DNA of 64,000 nt, taken from Coix lacryma-jobi var. lacryma-jobi (taxonomy: Eukaryota > Streptophyta > Magnoliopsida > Poales > Poaceae). This document shows, one piece after another, positions 43,008 through 54,544 of this stretch. Both the position numbers and the translations under genes were made by a program. The notes under the pieces are model-generated. The model worked only from the letters and a program-made list of their open reading frames with translations, did not search any database and had not been told where the DNA came from. The stretch spans positions 59,083,127-59,147,126 of the forward strand of contig CM019826.1 in NCBI GenBank assembly GCA_009763385.1, written 5' to 3'. The number at the start of each line of letters is the position of its first letter. Within the stretch, counting starts at the first letter, position 1.

Positions 43008-45812
43008 AGGACCCCTTTCGGAGCACGTACCCCGTATCGCCCGCCTGTTATAGGAGCAAGATACCATCCCCCACAGAGGAAGATAACCACCAACCGTCCC
43101 CGTCCCAGTTTTCAGAAGCCCTACACCGCCCCCATGATGCAGAAGAAGTACAAAGCCGGAAGTGCAGGAGGTTCCAAGACCCCGTATGTGATTGGTCCGT
43201 GCTATAACTGTGGTCAGACTGGACACCTATCGCGTCAGTGCCCTCGCCCAAAGAAGCAGTACACTCAGCCTCCACCTCGCGCAGGTCATGTGCATCACAC
43301 CACCGTGGAAGAAGTTCCAGAAGGAGAGCCTGTCACCGCTGGTACGTTTCTTGTTAATCAATGTCCCGCAGTTGTGCTGTTTGATTCTGGAGCATCGCAT
43401 TCTTTCATAAGTGAGAACTTTGTTATAAGAAGTAATCTTGAGTTGATAGAGTTAGACCGGGGATATCAGATAAGTTCCGCCGGAGCTGTTCTCTCCGCGC
43501 GTAAAATGGTTAAAGGAGTGGAAATGACCTTTGGGAATAAGAAGGCCATAGTGGATCCTATCGTAATTTCTGGTCTAGGTCTGGATGTAATCTTGGGAAT
43601 GGGTTGGATGAAACTCTGGAAAGTCAACCTTGATGTCGCAGAGCGTGTAGTTTCCATGGTTAGCCCTCGTAGTGGGTCTACCTTTCGGTTCAAGTTACCT
43701 CGAAACCCCCACGAGATCGGAGTGTTGTTCAATATCACGGCAAAGCAGATAGCCGAGATTCCGATAGTATGTGAGTTTCCGGATGTTTTTCCTGATGAGT
43801 TACCTGGACTACCGCCAGATAGGGATGTGGAGTTTGCCATAGAGTTAATCCCTGGAACGGCACCCATATCTCGGAGACCGTATAAAATGCACGCTAAAGA
43901 GTTAGCAGAGCTTAAGGTTCAGTTGCAAGAACTTTTGGATAAGGGTTTGATACGCCCTAGTTCGTCACCTTGGGGATGTCCCGCTATCTTTGTGAAGAAG
44001 AAGGATAAAACTTTAAGGATGTGCGTGGACTACAGACCGCTTAATGCAGTAACTATAAAGAATAAGTACCCCTTACCTCGAATCGATGTCTTGTTTGATC
44101 AGTTGTCAAAAGCAAAAGTGTTCTCCAAGATCGATCTGAGGTCAGGATACCATCAGATTAAGATCAGAAGAGAAGATGTGCCAAAAACAGCTTTCTCTAC
44201 CAGATACGGACTCTCTGAGTATTTAGTTATGTCCTTTGGATTGACCAGTGCACCGGCACATTTCATGTACCTGATGAATTCGGTCTTCATGCCAGAGTTG
44301 GATAAGTTTGTTGTAGTGTTCATCGATGATATCTTGGTATACTCTGAGAATGAGAGGGACCATGCTGAGCATCTACGAGTTGTTTTGACCCGGCTTAGAG
44401 AGCATAAGTTGTATGCTAAGTTCAGCAAGTGTGAGTTTTGGTTAAAGAAGGTACCTTTCTATGGTCATGTCCTTTCAGAGGAAGGGATCTCTGTAGACCT
44501 TTCTAAAGTACAACAGGTTATGGATTGGGAAGCACCCACGAGTGTTTTTGAGGTTCGCAGCTTTTTGGGTTTGGCAGGATACTACCGTCGGTTTATTCCA
44601 GATTTTTCGAGAATAGCCAAGCCTATGACCCGTTTAACGCAGAAAAACAAGAATTTCAAATGGACCACAGAGTGTGAAGCAGCTTTTCGCACTCTGCGAA
44701 CGTTGTTGACATCCGCGCCTGTTCTGGCTCAGCCAAACTTGGAGGAACCTTTTGATGTGTTTTGTGACGCATCTAAGATTGGACTCGGATGTGTACTCAT
44801 GCAGAATGGAAGAGTTATCGCCTATGCTTCTCGCCAATTGAGACCGCACGAAGAGAATTACCCCACTCATGATTTGGAATTAGCAGCCGTCGTGCATGCG
44901 CTCAAGATTTGGAGGCATTATCTTATGGGAAACCTATGTCATGTGTACACGGATCATAAAAGTCTGAAATATATCTTCACCCAGCCAGAGTTGAATATGA
45001 GGCATAGAAGATGGTTAGAGTTAATTAAGGATTACAACCTTGAAGTGCATTACCACCCCGGAAAAGCAAACGTTGTAGCCGATGCCTTGAGTCGCAAGAC
45101 TCATTGCAACTCCCTACAACCACTGTTGGAAGATGGATTTAACCTTATACACCCTGTTATGCTGAACAATATCACTCTTCAGTGCACCTTGGAAAGTGAC
45201 ATCATCGAGAGACAAAAGACCGATGAAGAGATCTGTCAGATTAAGAAGAGGATGGAAACCAGTAGTTCTTTGAACTTCAGGACTGATGAGCAGGGAATCT
45301 TGTGGTATGACCAGAGGTTGGTTGTTCCTAAGGACACAGAGCTGAAAGAAAGAATTCTGAATGAAGCTCACAATTCAAAGTTATCCATTCACCCCGGAAG
45401 CAGTAAGATGTACCAGGATTTGAGAACAAGGTATTGGTGGTCAAAGATGAGGAAAGAAGTTGCAGCTTATGTTGCAAAGTGTGATACTTGCTGCAGGATA
45501 AAAGCTATACACCTGAGACCTGCAGGACTGTTACAACCGTTATCAATCCCAGAGTGGAAATGGGAAGAAATCAGTATGGATTTCATCACCGGCCTTCCCA
45601 CTACTCAAAAAGGAAATGATTCTATCTGGGTTATCGTGGATCGGTTATCTAAAGTGGCTCACTTCATACCCGTTAAGACTACACACCGCCCTCATCAGTA
45701 TGCAGACTTGTATATCCAGAATATCTTGAGGCTACATGGGATTCCGAAGCGGATTGTCTCTGATAGAGGACCCCAGTTCATAGCACGTTTTTGGGAACAG
45801 TTGCACAAATAG
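43008..45812 (+). CDS. pol: Gypsy gag end and pol: zinc knuckle, protease, RT, RNase H, integrase N-part
   Basis: Same frame as gag. In order: CCHC knuckle CYNCGQTGHLSRQC, aspartic protease (VVLFDSGASHSFIS), RT with CVDYRPLNAVTIKNKYPLPR and the catalytic VVFIDDILVYS, RNase H (FDVFCDASKIGLGCVLMQ, DLELAAVVHALKIWRHYLMG), then integrase with the HHCC zinc domain (HPGSSKMYQDLRTRYWW, CDTC) and the catalytic Asp residues in ISMDFITG and VSDRGPQF. It ends at TAG 45810-45812. Catalytic residues look intact over this 2.8 kb. Confidence 0.93.
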   Translation, partial: RTPFGARTPYRPPVIGARYHPPQRKITTNRPRPSFQKPYTAPMMQKKYKAGSAGGSKTPYVIGPCYNCGQTGHLSRQCPRPKKQYTQPPPRAGHVHHTTVEEVPEGEPVTAGTFLVNQCPAVVLFDSGASHSFISENFVIRSNLELIELDRGYQISSAGAVLSARKMVKGVEMTFGNKKAIVDPIVISGLGLDVILGMGWMKLWKVNLDVAERVVSMVSPRSGSTFRFKLPRNPHEIGVLFNITAKQIAEIPIVCEFPDVFPDELPGLPPDRDVEFAIELIPGTAPISRRPYKMHAKELAELKVQLQELLDKGLIRPSSSPWGCPAIFVKKKDKTLRMCVDYRPLNAVTIKNKYPLPRIDVLFDQLSKAKVFSKIDLRSGYHQIKIRREDVPKTAFSTRYGLSEYLVMSFGLTSAPAHFMYLMNSVFMPELDKFVVVFIDDILVYSENERDHAEHLRVVLTRLREHKLYAKFSKCEFWLKKVPFYGHVLSEEGISVDLSKVQQVMDWEAPTSVFEVRSFLGLAGYYRRFIPDFSRIAKPMTRLTQKNKNFKWTTECEAAFRTLRTLLTSAPVLAQPNLEEPFDVFCDASKIGLGCVLMQNGRVIAYASRQLRPHEENYPTHDLELAAVVHALKIWRHYLMGNLCHVYTDHKSLKYIFTQPELNMRHRRWLELIKDYNLEVHYHPGKANVVADALSRKTHCNSLQPLLEDGFNLIHPVMLNNITLQCTLESDIIERQKTDEEICQIKKRMETSSSLNFRTDEQGILWYDQRLVVPKDTELKERILNEAHNSKLSIHPGSSKMYQDLRTRYWWSKMRKEVAAYVAKCDTCCRIKAIHLRPAGLLQPLSIPEWKWEEISMDFITGLPTTQKGNDSIWVIVDRLSKVAHFIPVKTTHRPHQYADLYIQNILRLHGIPKRIVSDRGPQFIARFWEQLHK

Positions 45813-46382
45813 CTAGGAACTAAGTTGGTAAGAAGTTCCGCCTATCACCCCCAAACCGCAGGACAAACAGAAAGAGTAAATCAGATCTTGGAAGATATCC
45901 TAAGAGCTTGTGTTCTATCTTCAGGAGAGTCGTGGGAAAAATGGTTACCCCTTGCCGAGTTTTCATATAACAACAGCTATCAGGAGAATATAAAGATGGC
46001 ACCGTTTGAAGTTTTATACGGACGAAGGTGCAGAACCCCGGTAAATTGGGTTGAGTCAGGAGATCGAGGATTCTATGGGTCAGATTACGTGAAGGATGCT
46101 GAAAAGATTGTGCAAACAGTACAACAACATATTAAGGTAGCACAATCCAGACAAAAGAGTTATGCCGACACACGGAGAAGACCCCTGGAATTTCAAGTAG
46201 GAGACTATGTTTACCTTAAGGTCTCACCCATGAGAAAAGTCCAACGTTTTGGAATTAAGAAGAAGCTAGCACCTCGATATGTGGGACCTTACCGGATCAT
46301 AGCAAAGAAGGGACAAGTGGCATACGAAGTACAGTTACCCCCAGAAATGAGCACAGTTTTCCCAGTGTTCCACGTATCATAG
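45813..46382 (+). CDS. pol: Gypsy integrase C-terminal part of element B
   Basis: Continues the pol frame after the TAG with SSAYHPQTAGQTERVNQ, which holds the catalytic Glu. The GPY/F-type module follows (RKKLAPRYVGPYRI-like, seen as KKLAPRYVGPYRIIAKKGQ). The frame meets TAG at 46380-46382, at the place where the family has Gln in HVSQLRK. Confidence 0.9.
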   Translation, partial: LGTKLVRSSAYHPQTAGQTERVNQILEDILRACVLSSGESWEKWLPLAEFSYNNSYQENIKMAPFEVLYGRRCRTPVNWVESGDRGFYGSDYVKDAEKIVQTVQQHIKVAQSRQKSYADTRRRPLEFQVGDYVYLKVSPMRKVQRFGIKKKLAPRYVGPYRIIAKKGQVAYEVQLPPEMSTVFPVFHVS

Positions 46383-46682
46383 TTAAGGAAGTGTCTTCGA
46401 GTTCCAGAACAAGAAGAAGTTCGGATTCCAGATGTCACCATCAGATCGGATCTGGAGTACTACGAGCAGCCCAAGGAGATTTTGGACACCAAGACCCGAG
46501 AGAATCGTAACCGAATGGTAAGGACTTACAAGATTCTCTGGAGCAATCACGGACCCAACGATGCGACTTGGGAAACAGAGGAGTACTTACGCGTAAATTA
46601 CCCCGCTTTTTATAAAGACCGGTACGTAACTCAAATCTCGGGACTAGATTTATTTAAGGGGGGAAGGGCTGTGACACTCTAG
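46383..46682 (+). CDS. pol: C-terminal chromodomain of element B polyprotein
   Basis: Same frame, about 99 codons. The chromodomain motif is visible as PKEILDTKTRENRNRMVRTY, YKILWSNHGPNDATWETEEY and the following LRVNYPAFY. Such chromodomains of Tekay-type integrases are thought to steer integration to heterochromatin. The stop TAG (46680-46682) is the 11th-13th base of the 3' LTR, so the coding frame runs through the purine tract into the LTR. Confidence 0.9.
   Translation, partial: LRKCLRVPEQEEVRIPDVTIRSDLEYYEQPKEILDTKTRENRNRMVRTYKILWSNHGPNDATWETEEYLRVNYPAFYKDRYVTQISGLDLFKGGRAVTL
46653..46669 (+). other. Polypurine tract of element B
   Basis: AAGGGGGGAAGGGC directly before the 3' LTR TG at 46670; it primes plus-strand DNA synthesis. 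It overlaps the end of the polyprotein frame. Confidence 0.85.
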
Positions 46683-49600
46683 TGTCAAGCATTGCATTAG
46701 GCACTGCAATTAGATACTAAGAAAGCATAAGCAATGCATTGCATCATTTCATGTGCATGAGAGTGCTTTTGTCTTTTGTTTATTTATTTGAATTTGGATT
46801 TATATTGGACTTGATGATTTAAATGGATTTCTGTTTTGGCAAAGAGTTTTATAAGATAGAGAACATTGAGTAGAGTGCTTTTCATGTTGGAGTTTTGACC
46901 TAGTTCAAAATAGTTTGTTAAATAAAAATAGGTCAAACAAAATGGTTCATATTTCAAAATTGGCTTTGTTTATGTGGAGGATTTAAAAATGGTTTTCAGA
47001 AAAAGTGTCCTATATGAAAGTTGTAGAGCAAATTATTTTGAGCAACTTTTATATTTGGGTCAAAACCTAATTTGGAGTTTTTGAAACTGTTTTTGAGTGG
47101 TCAAACTTTGAAAAGAATTTGGAAAAAGAAAAAGGAAAACGATTTTTCCCGGCGCCAACCCTTCCGGCCCATCCGGCCTTTCGGCCCAGCTCCGCAGCGC
47201 TAGCCCAGCTCCTCTCGCCTGCGCCAGCGCTAGCCCAGCTCCGCAGCGCCGGCCCAGCACTCGCCGCTCGCCCGCGCGCGCGCCCGCCCGCGCACGGCGC
47301 GCCGGCCGCCTAACACGGCCGCGCCGTACGCCGGCCAAATCGCCGCGTGGTGGCTTGCCTCTGCCGCGTGGCGCCCCAAACCCTGCACCAAATCCGCCTC
47401 CGCCACTCCCCGCTCGATCCTCACCTCCCCGATCACGCAAGCGATCGCGCTCGCCCACTCCCGCGCGGTCTTGCCTGTCGCGCCGCCTCGCCGACCGCGC
47501 CGCGCTGCCGCGACGTCCCGTCGCCGGCCCCGCCACCACCACTGGCCGGCCAAGGCCCCTGACCAAGACCCCGAGCACCCTTCGCCCTCTCTCCCAACCG
47601 CACACACTCTTCCACTCTCGCTCAAACTCTCCTCACCCACGAACGCGAGCAGAGAGCACTGCTCGCTCTCGCCGCGACCACCGCCGCAACCACCCCTCTT
47701 CGTTCCGACCACCACCCTCCATCGCCAACCGATTCCTTCTGCACGCCGCTCCGCCTACGCCGTGCACACCCCGTGCGCACGTCGTCATCCCCGACCGAGC
47801 CCCGACGCCGCCGGAGGACGTAGCGCCTCCTTTGGTCCGTCAGTCGCCACCGCCGAGCCGCAACGCCGTTCTTCCCCAACCCGAGCTCCACCGACTCCCC
47901 TTCTTCATCCTCGAGCTTCACCGAGCCAAGGCAAGGTGAGAATGCCAACAAACCTTAACGCTACCGCCTCCCATCTCCCTCTTCTTCCCCGGCCGAGCGC
48001 CATGGCCGTCCGCCGCGGCCATGCACGAGGTCAAGCTTCCCTGGAGCCAATCAAGCCAAACCAACCCCGTAGTCTTGCTCCCTAGGGTTCACTCGAGCTA
48101 GTGCATCTCCCAATTTCACCGGCGACCGTCGGACACGGCCTCGCCGAGCCCCGCCACCATCCGCCATGGCCGCTCGCGTGGCCAAGCTTCCTCGGAGCTT
48201 CCCGAACCAAGCCGAGCCCTCCGATAGCCTCCCTAGGGCTCGAGTAAGCCTATGCCTGCCTCGATTTCACCGGCGACCGCCGGAAACGGCGTAGCCGTGC
48301 GTCGCCGCCTCCGTCGTCCGCCACCGCTCGCCGCCGGCACGCTTCGGTCACCCTCTGGCCAAGCCGACCCCACCGCTGGATGCGCCTCGTCGAGCCGAAT
48401 CTATCGAGCCTAGCCTCACCGCCGGCGACCTCACCGTCGACGAGCTTTCGCCGGTCAACCTTTCTCCCCTGTTTCCTCTCTCTGACGGGTGGGTCCCGTT
48501 GACCCATGGACCCCGCGCGTCAGTCTCTCGTTGGTCCATGGACCGGGTGCACGCAGTGAGCCGGGATGAATTCAAATGTTTTTCTTTTTACTTTTATTTT
48601 CCTGAGATGCTTGTTATTTTTGTGTAGCACGTTTTACAAATCCAAATGGAGTAGTTTCAGTTTTGTTGGCTTGTTTATGAGTATATCTATCATGGAAAAA
48701 TATGAAAGTATTTTTAGTAGAAGTTTTTATTACTGTTTTTATTTAATTCAGTTTATGAGCTTTTGTTTAGATAAATGGTTATATATGTTTTCTGGTTGAG
48801 ATAATTTCTGGAAAATTTTGTGTAAGTTTATTATCATGTTTTACACCTGTGAAAAATATGTGATGCACTGTTTATGTGGAAAAAGTTTCTGTTATGGTTT
48901 AAAGTCTTGTTTAGCTGATTTCTTGGAAATAGGGTTAAGGTGTTTTATATGTCAAAATAAAATCTGGGAAAATTTGTGTAGTCTCTGTTTATGATGTTCA
49001 AACTAAGACAAATGTAAGCATGATCTGTTATGTGAAGAAATCTGGAGATGCTTTACAAATGTGCTTTTCTGTGTTTTCCTTTGGAAATTCATGTAAGAAA
49101 TAGTATAATGTTTCTGTTCATGGAACTTTCTTGATAAGCATAAAATGTGAAATAGAATCTGGGAAAAATATGAAGTTGAGTTTATCACCCTTTTCCAGAA
49201 GGGTTGTAGTTCAAATAGTTTAAATTGGGATAGATTTGTTTATTTTGTGTAGGCTTGTATGTTTATGCTCTGGCCACAATTTCTCTACAGTAGGATGTGT
49301 ATGAGTAGAAGAAGCCAGGAAAATTATGAAGTCTGCTGTTTAACACTTTTTGATTGAGGAGCTAGTTCAAAGCACCTTTTTGTGCAGTTTGCTTGTCATT
49401 TTTATATCTGCAGTTCTGTATTTTATTTTTGGCTGAAATTTGTTCAGTAGAGTCCAGCAACTGTTGTTTACCTTCTGGAATTTTCGTAGATTTTTCTGAG
49501 TCCAGAAAAGTGCACTTGCAGTTCAAACCTAAGTTTCTTTTGAATTATTAAATAAGAAAAAGGTGAATAAATGAATTTTGTTTTATGAATTAAATAAGTA

Positions 49601-49720
49601 TTTACCGCAATGTCAAAAGTGGTTCAACAAGTTGGGTTTGTTGGTTTGCAAGAATGCTCTTTTCATACCTCACATCTTGCACCCGCATTGGAATTATTTA
49701 TTAATCGTCGCATGCAATAG

Positions 49721-49867
49721 GATCGACCCCTCCGGAGCCCGACCAGGAGCCAGAGACAAACGCCGAGCAGCAGATCCCGGAGCTCCAGCAAGCCAAGGAA
49801 GCCGACCCCGCCTGCGACACTAACTTGCCCGAGTGCCCCTCCCACGAGGCCTCGGTCTTCACCCAAG
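49721..49867 (+). CDS. LTR-encoded small protein, acidic exon (3' LTR copy of element B)
   Basis: Identical exon layout to 38443-38589, with AATAG acceptor and CAAG|GC donor kept. I see no frame-breaking change. Confidence 0.48.
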
Positions 49868-50905
49868 GCAAGCCCCAGAGCATTCTAAGTCTCCTATTAT
49901 TTACAATTAAATTACTTGAGTCCTTTTATATTATGATGCATTAGGTTAGGAGTTAATTGAATCCTACTTGCTGCATTATCGTTCCTTGATTATTGATTAT
50001 TACCCGCCTTGTTATCCTGTTACTTTTATAATGTAGAATTGCTTAGCCTGCTTAATAAAAGTAGTTGTTAAGGATGTTTCCGTAATACCCTGATGGGTAG
50101 TTACCTGATCACGGTTGGCTATATTTGCTATCGTGGAAAAGAACCTGAGTAGTAACAAAATACGGTCAATTGGAAGGCAAGACACAAGTTTGGAAACTTG
50201 GGGCAGTCCGTCCGTTGGATCGTGTAGGTTTGTATCGATGTCGGCCCTCGTTCATTTTTGAACGCGCCCTTTTACTTAGGGATATGTCAGTGCCGTAATC
50301 ATCGACCCCAAAGCCGGTTAGAAGCTGTTCGGGCCGGTCTCAACCCGTGTCGTGCCCTCTAGTATGGAAATTGCGATCTGCCGCGTGAGACCATCGCCAG
50401 GTTCCAATTGGGCGGTCCGTGCTGTGAGCCGCGATGATTACCACCACGAACAAGCATCGAGCGGTTGCCCAATGCATGGACCCGACGGTGAAAGTGTGGG
50501 CTGGTATTAAAGGTCTTTCACCAGCTGGTTTGGAATTCGATTCGAGTCGCCGTCTCCCCCGGTTAGTGGGAAACTATGGCGAGCTTCACCATGATACAAC
50601 TCCATGTGATGATTTAAGGTTCAACTAAAATGTGGATAACTCAACTGGATATGGTTATATTATTGATTGGTAGGTTCAAGTGAGTGCTCTAGTACAGGTG
50701 AAAAACCTAGAATTAAGGAATAGGTCTAAAAATGACAGCTCATCATTATCATTAATTACCTCTTATCTAAAATTAAGCTTTTCGCAACTAAAGATCCCAG
50801 CTCCACCTCAAAAGCCTTGCATACCCTTGGAGCCTTTATTTTTAGTTGGACGGGTAAGTCTAGCTGAGTACATTCCCGTACTCAGGGTTTATCCCGTTGT
50901 TGCAG

Positions 50906-50970
50906 ATGGCCAGGTCTACTTCGGCTATTGTAAGCACTGCCTCTACCTAGTGGAAGGTGATGAGGAGTAG
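50906..50970 (+). CDS. LTR-encoded small protein, terminal CxxC exon (3' LTR copy of element B)
   Basis: Same frame and stop as 39628-39692; encodes GYCKHCLYLVEGDEE at its end. Changes relative to the 5' copy are point substitutions. Confidence 0.48.
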
Positions 50971-52354
50971 GCCCAGGGCAGGGTCGTCCAGAAGCTTCCC
51001 TTTTTCTTTTGCTGGTCTGAGACTGTTAGTGGCACATTATCTGAAAAAGGGGGAGTGAGTGTGTTGAGTGGATTTATCAAACAACGTTTTATTTGGACCA
51101 CATGTGTAGTGGTCGTGTTTCAAACTATTTCAGCTTCCGCACTTTTAAACCCGGTATTGTAATAACTCCGTTTTAAATTCCGCACTCTGATATTTTAAAT
51201 TCGGTTTCATTTTCGCTATGTTGTATCTTTACGAATGTAATCCTTGAACGATGCGATCCTGTATGATGTATGGTGTTAGAAATCCTTCGAGATTTCCGGA
51301 CTACCGGGGTTATATGGGTTCAAGTATGAGTCAAAGTCAGACGGATTTGGCTAAGATAATACCTGAGCTCTTATAATCAGGGCGGTTCCGCCACACCTAC
51401 CACCGAGTTGGTCCAGAATAACCCTAGGGTTTAGCTGGTTCGCTCTGTAATTAGAATAGAGAGGGGTAGAGTAGGAAATAGACTTAGGCTAGTAGTAGGA
51501 TAAGTAGTGGGGAGACACCCTCCGCCCATTTATTTCAGTCATTTGCTCTTTCGCACTTAGGGTTTCCTGCTCTCCCATCCCCTGTTGTAGCTAGCTGAGA
51601 TCCGCAGAGAGACTTGCCTCTGTGTACTGTTGATTCTGAGGAAGTGAGGCCGTATCCTCACTGTTGTAGCGTGTGGTAGCCACACGGTTGCAGTTCGTGG
51701 TTGTGATTCGTGTTTCATTCGTGCTCTTCGCGGAATCCTTTTTCTCCACGATTTTCCCATCGCTTGATCTCTTTGCTCGGTTCATCTTTTGCAAAACCGT
51801 TTGAACCAAGTTGTTCTAGATCGTGAGGCACTTCTTTCCACCGAAGGAAATCTCCTCTAACCTCACGGTCTAGGAGATCGATCGATTTTTGTTTCGGGTC
51901 AAGTTTTCTCCCTTCCCCCGAAATTCTTCGATTCATCGATTTGGAGATAGGTTTGAGCCATGATCTCTTAGGGATAGCTCACTATACTCCTTTTGACTCT
52001 TCTCACCAAGTTTGATCCCTAGAGGATTCGTTTTGGGTGAAATCGAGTCGAATCGGTGGACGAACAGGCTGCTGTCGGGGTGACCTGAAGGACCGAGAAG
52101 CTACCCGAAAGCGACCAGAGGGGGGGTGAATGGGAGCTTCAAGATTTCCTTTCGGAAACTAGATGCCACTGTCCCAAACACAACCCCAAAAGCGAACCCT
52201 AGAGCTTGCTAATGTCCACGACCCTAGATGTAGGGTGGATGCTTCCACGAAGCACAGCGGGACACTAGACAACCCTAGAAGGCCAACGCAAAAGACGAAA
52301 CTCGAGTCCAATCAAGAACGAACGAACCGCGAACGAAACGGCGCAAAACTGGAT

Positions 52355-52635
52355 CGACCGGACTCTGCCTGCGTCCGGTCAGCTGGGACCGGACGCGTCC
52401 GGTCAGCCAAAAACCGGTTTTGGACCTCTCTGGAACTGACCGGACGCAGTGACTGCGAGCGTCCGGTCGATCCCCGTGCGTCCGGTCACAAGCACGTTCG
52501 AGTAGTGAACAGGACTATGGGCGAGTCCGGCCACCACTAAACTCCAGCGTCCGGTCAGAGGAAAAACCAGAACACGCTCAAACCTTCAACGACCGGACGC
52601 GTCCGGTCAAGTCGTGACCGGCGTCCGGTCACCCC
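52355..52635. promoter_or_regulatory. Palindrome array in E5 LTR
   Basis: ACCGGACGCGTCCGGT near 52389 and 52592 with many half-sites GACCGGAC and GCGTCCGGT. This is the same palindrome as in element A, although the surrounding LTR is of the E2 family, where the usual core is CGGACNGTCCG. Confidence 0.7.
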
Positions 52636-53405
52636 GAAACTGCACTGAAACTCCGGCGATTCAACCCGATCTCCTCCGAATCAAGTGCTCTAGGCTTGGG
52701 ATTCGATCTGAGGAGTCACAAGGAGGTTAGTGAGCTATCTCTAAGAGATCATGGCTCGAACCTAACTCCAAATCGGTGAATCGAAGGAATTCGGGGGAAG
52801 GAAGAAAAAGAGACCCGAAACTAAAACTTGATCGATCTACTAGATCGTGAGGTTAGAGATGATTTCTTTCGGTGGAAAGAAGAGCCTCACGATCTAGAAC
52901 AACTCAGTTCAAACGGAATCGCAAAAGATGAACCGAGCACAAAGATCAAGCGACGGGAAAACTCAAGGCACAAAGCAATCCGCGAAGAACATGATGAACA
53001 TGAAATCAAAACGCGAATTGACACCAAGAGATGGGATCCAAGGTGAGGATACGGCCTCACTTCCTCGAATCAACAGTACACAGAGTGGAGTCTCTCTGCG
53101 GATCTCAACTAGCTAAAGCAGGGATGGGAGAGTGGAAACCCTAGCAAATGAAGGCACTAACTGAAATAGCTAAAACTGAGATGGGGAGGAGGGTGTCTCC
53201 CCTGGACTACTTATACTAACCTAGCCTAAGTCTATTTCCTACTCTACCCCTCTCTACTCTAATCACAGAGCGGGCCAGGAAAACCCTAAGGCTAATCTGG
53301 TCCACCGCTGGTGGTAGGTAGATCCGACGGCCACGCCCGCACGGTCTTCCGCGTCGCCTCCACGCAACCTTCAGATCGCCGCCACGTGCCGCCACCACTC
53401 TGCAC

Positions 53406-53589
53406 CCCCGGTTTTGTGGCCCAAACCAGGAAACCAGCCTTTTCCATCAGCCCCCGGTTTTGAGGCCCAAACCGGGAAACCAGCCTCCAGCCCGAGTTTT
53501 GTGGCCCAAACTCGGAAACCCGCAGCGCCCGAGTTTTGTGGCCCAAACTCGGAAACCGGCCCACGCCCAGGTTTTGAGGCTCAACCTGG
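53406..53589 (-). repeat. Stem-loop array in E5 LTR
   Basis: Five stem-loops: CCGGTTTT type twice, CCGAGTTTT/AAACTCGG twice, and CCAGGTTTT with a shortened AACCTGG. In the fourth unit the pair is C-G where E4 and E6 have T-A, a compensating change. Confidence 0.75.
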
Positions 53590-54544
53590 AAACCGTCCAC
53601 CGTTGGTTTTTCCCGGGCTCTACCAACAAACCGGCGTCGTAGAGGGGATGCACTGCCTGTGCACCCCTTCCACCGACATGATCGCACTTCTCCGCTTGTC
53701 GCTGTCGCAGGCTGCCAGCCACCACAGCTGATCCTCCGGCCTCCAGTCCATCAGTCCAAGTCCACGTCCGCCCTTCACCGTCCGATACATCGGCATGGCA
53801 CGTCCGCCGCACGGCACGCCCATCCTTCATCGCGCCCGGTCCGTCGGCACGGCACGTCGCAACTTGACCTTCACCCGCCATCGATCACCGTCTCCGTGCT
53901 CGACACCTGCACAACACAAGCCAAAGAACATGCACATCATCTCCGTTGACAATCACTCATCACACAGAGACTCGGCATACACCCATGTATCCGCATGACC
54001 GGACGCTGTCCTCGCGTTGACCGGATGTGTCCGGTGGTTGAATATCGTGCAGCGTTTTTATGACTTGACCGGACGCTGGTGTTTGCTCCTGACCGGACGC
54101 TCCGGTTTTACTGTTCACGTGTTTTGGCTTGTGTGACCGGACGCACTGTGAACTGACCGGACGCTCGACTCTGGTGAGTCCGGTCCAACACAGAGAGCAC
54201 CGAAATCCGTCTTTGGCTGACCGGACGCGTCCGGTGCCCGTTGACCGGACGCAGGGTGAGTCCGGTCAGTGTTGTCTCAACGCATTTTCGTTCGCGACTC
54301 GTTCGTTCTTTGTCGGATTTGGATTCCGTCTTTTGCGTTGGGTTTTTAGAGTTGTGTAGTGTCCCGCTGTGCTTCTTGGAAGCATCCACCCTACATCTAG
54401 GGTCGTGGACATTAGCAAGCTCTAGGGTTTGTCTTTTGGGGTGATTCTCGGGACAGTGGCTACTAGTTTCCGAAAGGAAATTTTGAAGCTCCCATTCACC
54501 CCCCCTCTGGTCGCTTTCTGGTTGCTTCTCGGTCCTTCGCATTC

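Larger units (their letters stand above)
35381..51395 (+). mobile_element. Element B: complete 16-kb Tekay-like chromodomain Gypsy retrotransposon
   Basis: LTRs of 4737 and 4726 bp frame a 6.55-kb interior with primer binding site, an extra ORF, gag and pol ending in a chromodomain. The perfect 5-bp target duplication CCTAC lies at 35376-35380 and 51396-51400, inside the E4 LTR. Domain order PR-RT-RH-INT-chromodomain and the very long LTRs fit the Tekay/Del chromovirus lineage. LTRs differ at about 7 sites in the first 410 bp plus an indel near 35930, roughly 1-2%. Coding frames carry six in-frame TAG codons. Confidence 0.95.
46670..51395 (+). repeat. 3' LTR of element B (4726 bp)
   Basis: Same ends as the 5' LTR and 1-2% different. 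It carries the second copy of the LTR coding unit, with exons at 49721-49867 and 50906-50970; here the acceptor is the more usual GTTGTTGCAG. After CCACA comes the duplicated CCTAC and then the E4 LTR. Confidence 0.93.
52086..53995 (-). mobile_element. E5: solo Copia LTR, minus strand, inside E4
   Basis: 1910 bp with plus-strand ends TGAAGGACC and ATCCGCA, bounded by the perfect duplication TGACC (52081-52085 and 53996-54000). No internal region. It is the same LTR family as E2/E3/E4/E6. It carries ACCGGACGCGTCCGGT-type palindromes (about 52355-52635) and the stem-loop array (53406-53589). Confidence 0.93.
34623..54539 (+). mobile_element. E4: solo Copia LTR, interrupted by elements B and E5
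   Basis: Pieces 34623-35380, 51401-52085 and 54001-54539 join to about 1.98 kb, the expected LTR length for the E2/E3 family. It begins TGCGGATACATGGG and ends TCCTTCG, so the usual terminal CA has become CG. It is flanked by the perfect 5-bp duplication CATTC at 34618-34622 and 54540-54544. No internal region is present, so it arose by LTR-LTR recombination. The first piece has the stem-loop array, the last has ACCGGACGCGTCCGGT-type palindromes (54000-54270). Confidence 0.9.

Noticed and set aside
42204..46682. TAG reassigned or routinely read through in element B
   Set aside because: Point decay at CAG codons explains the data with less. The terminal stop of the same frame is also TAG. Left as an alternative in the findings.
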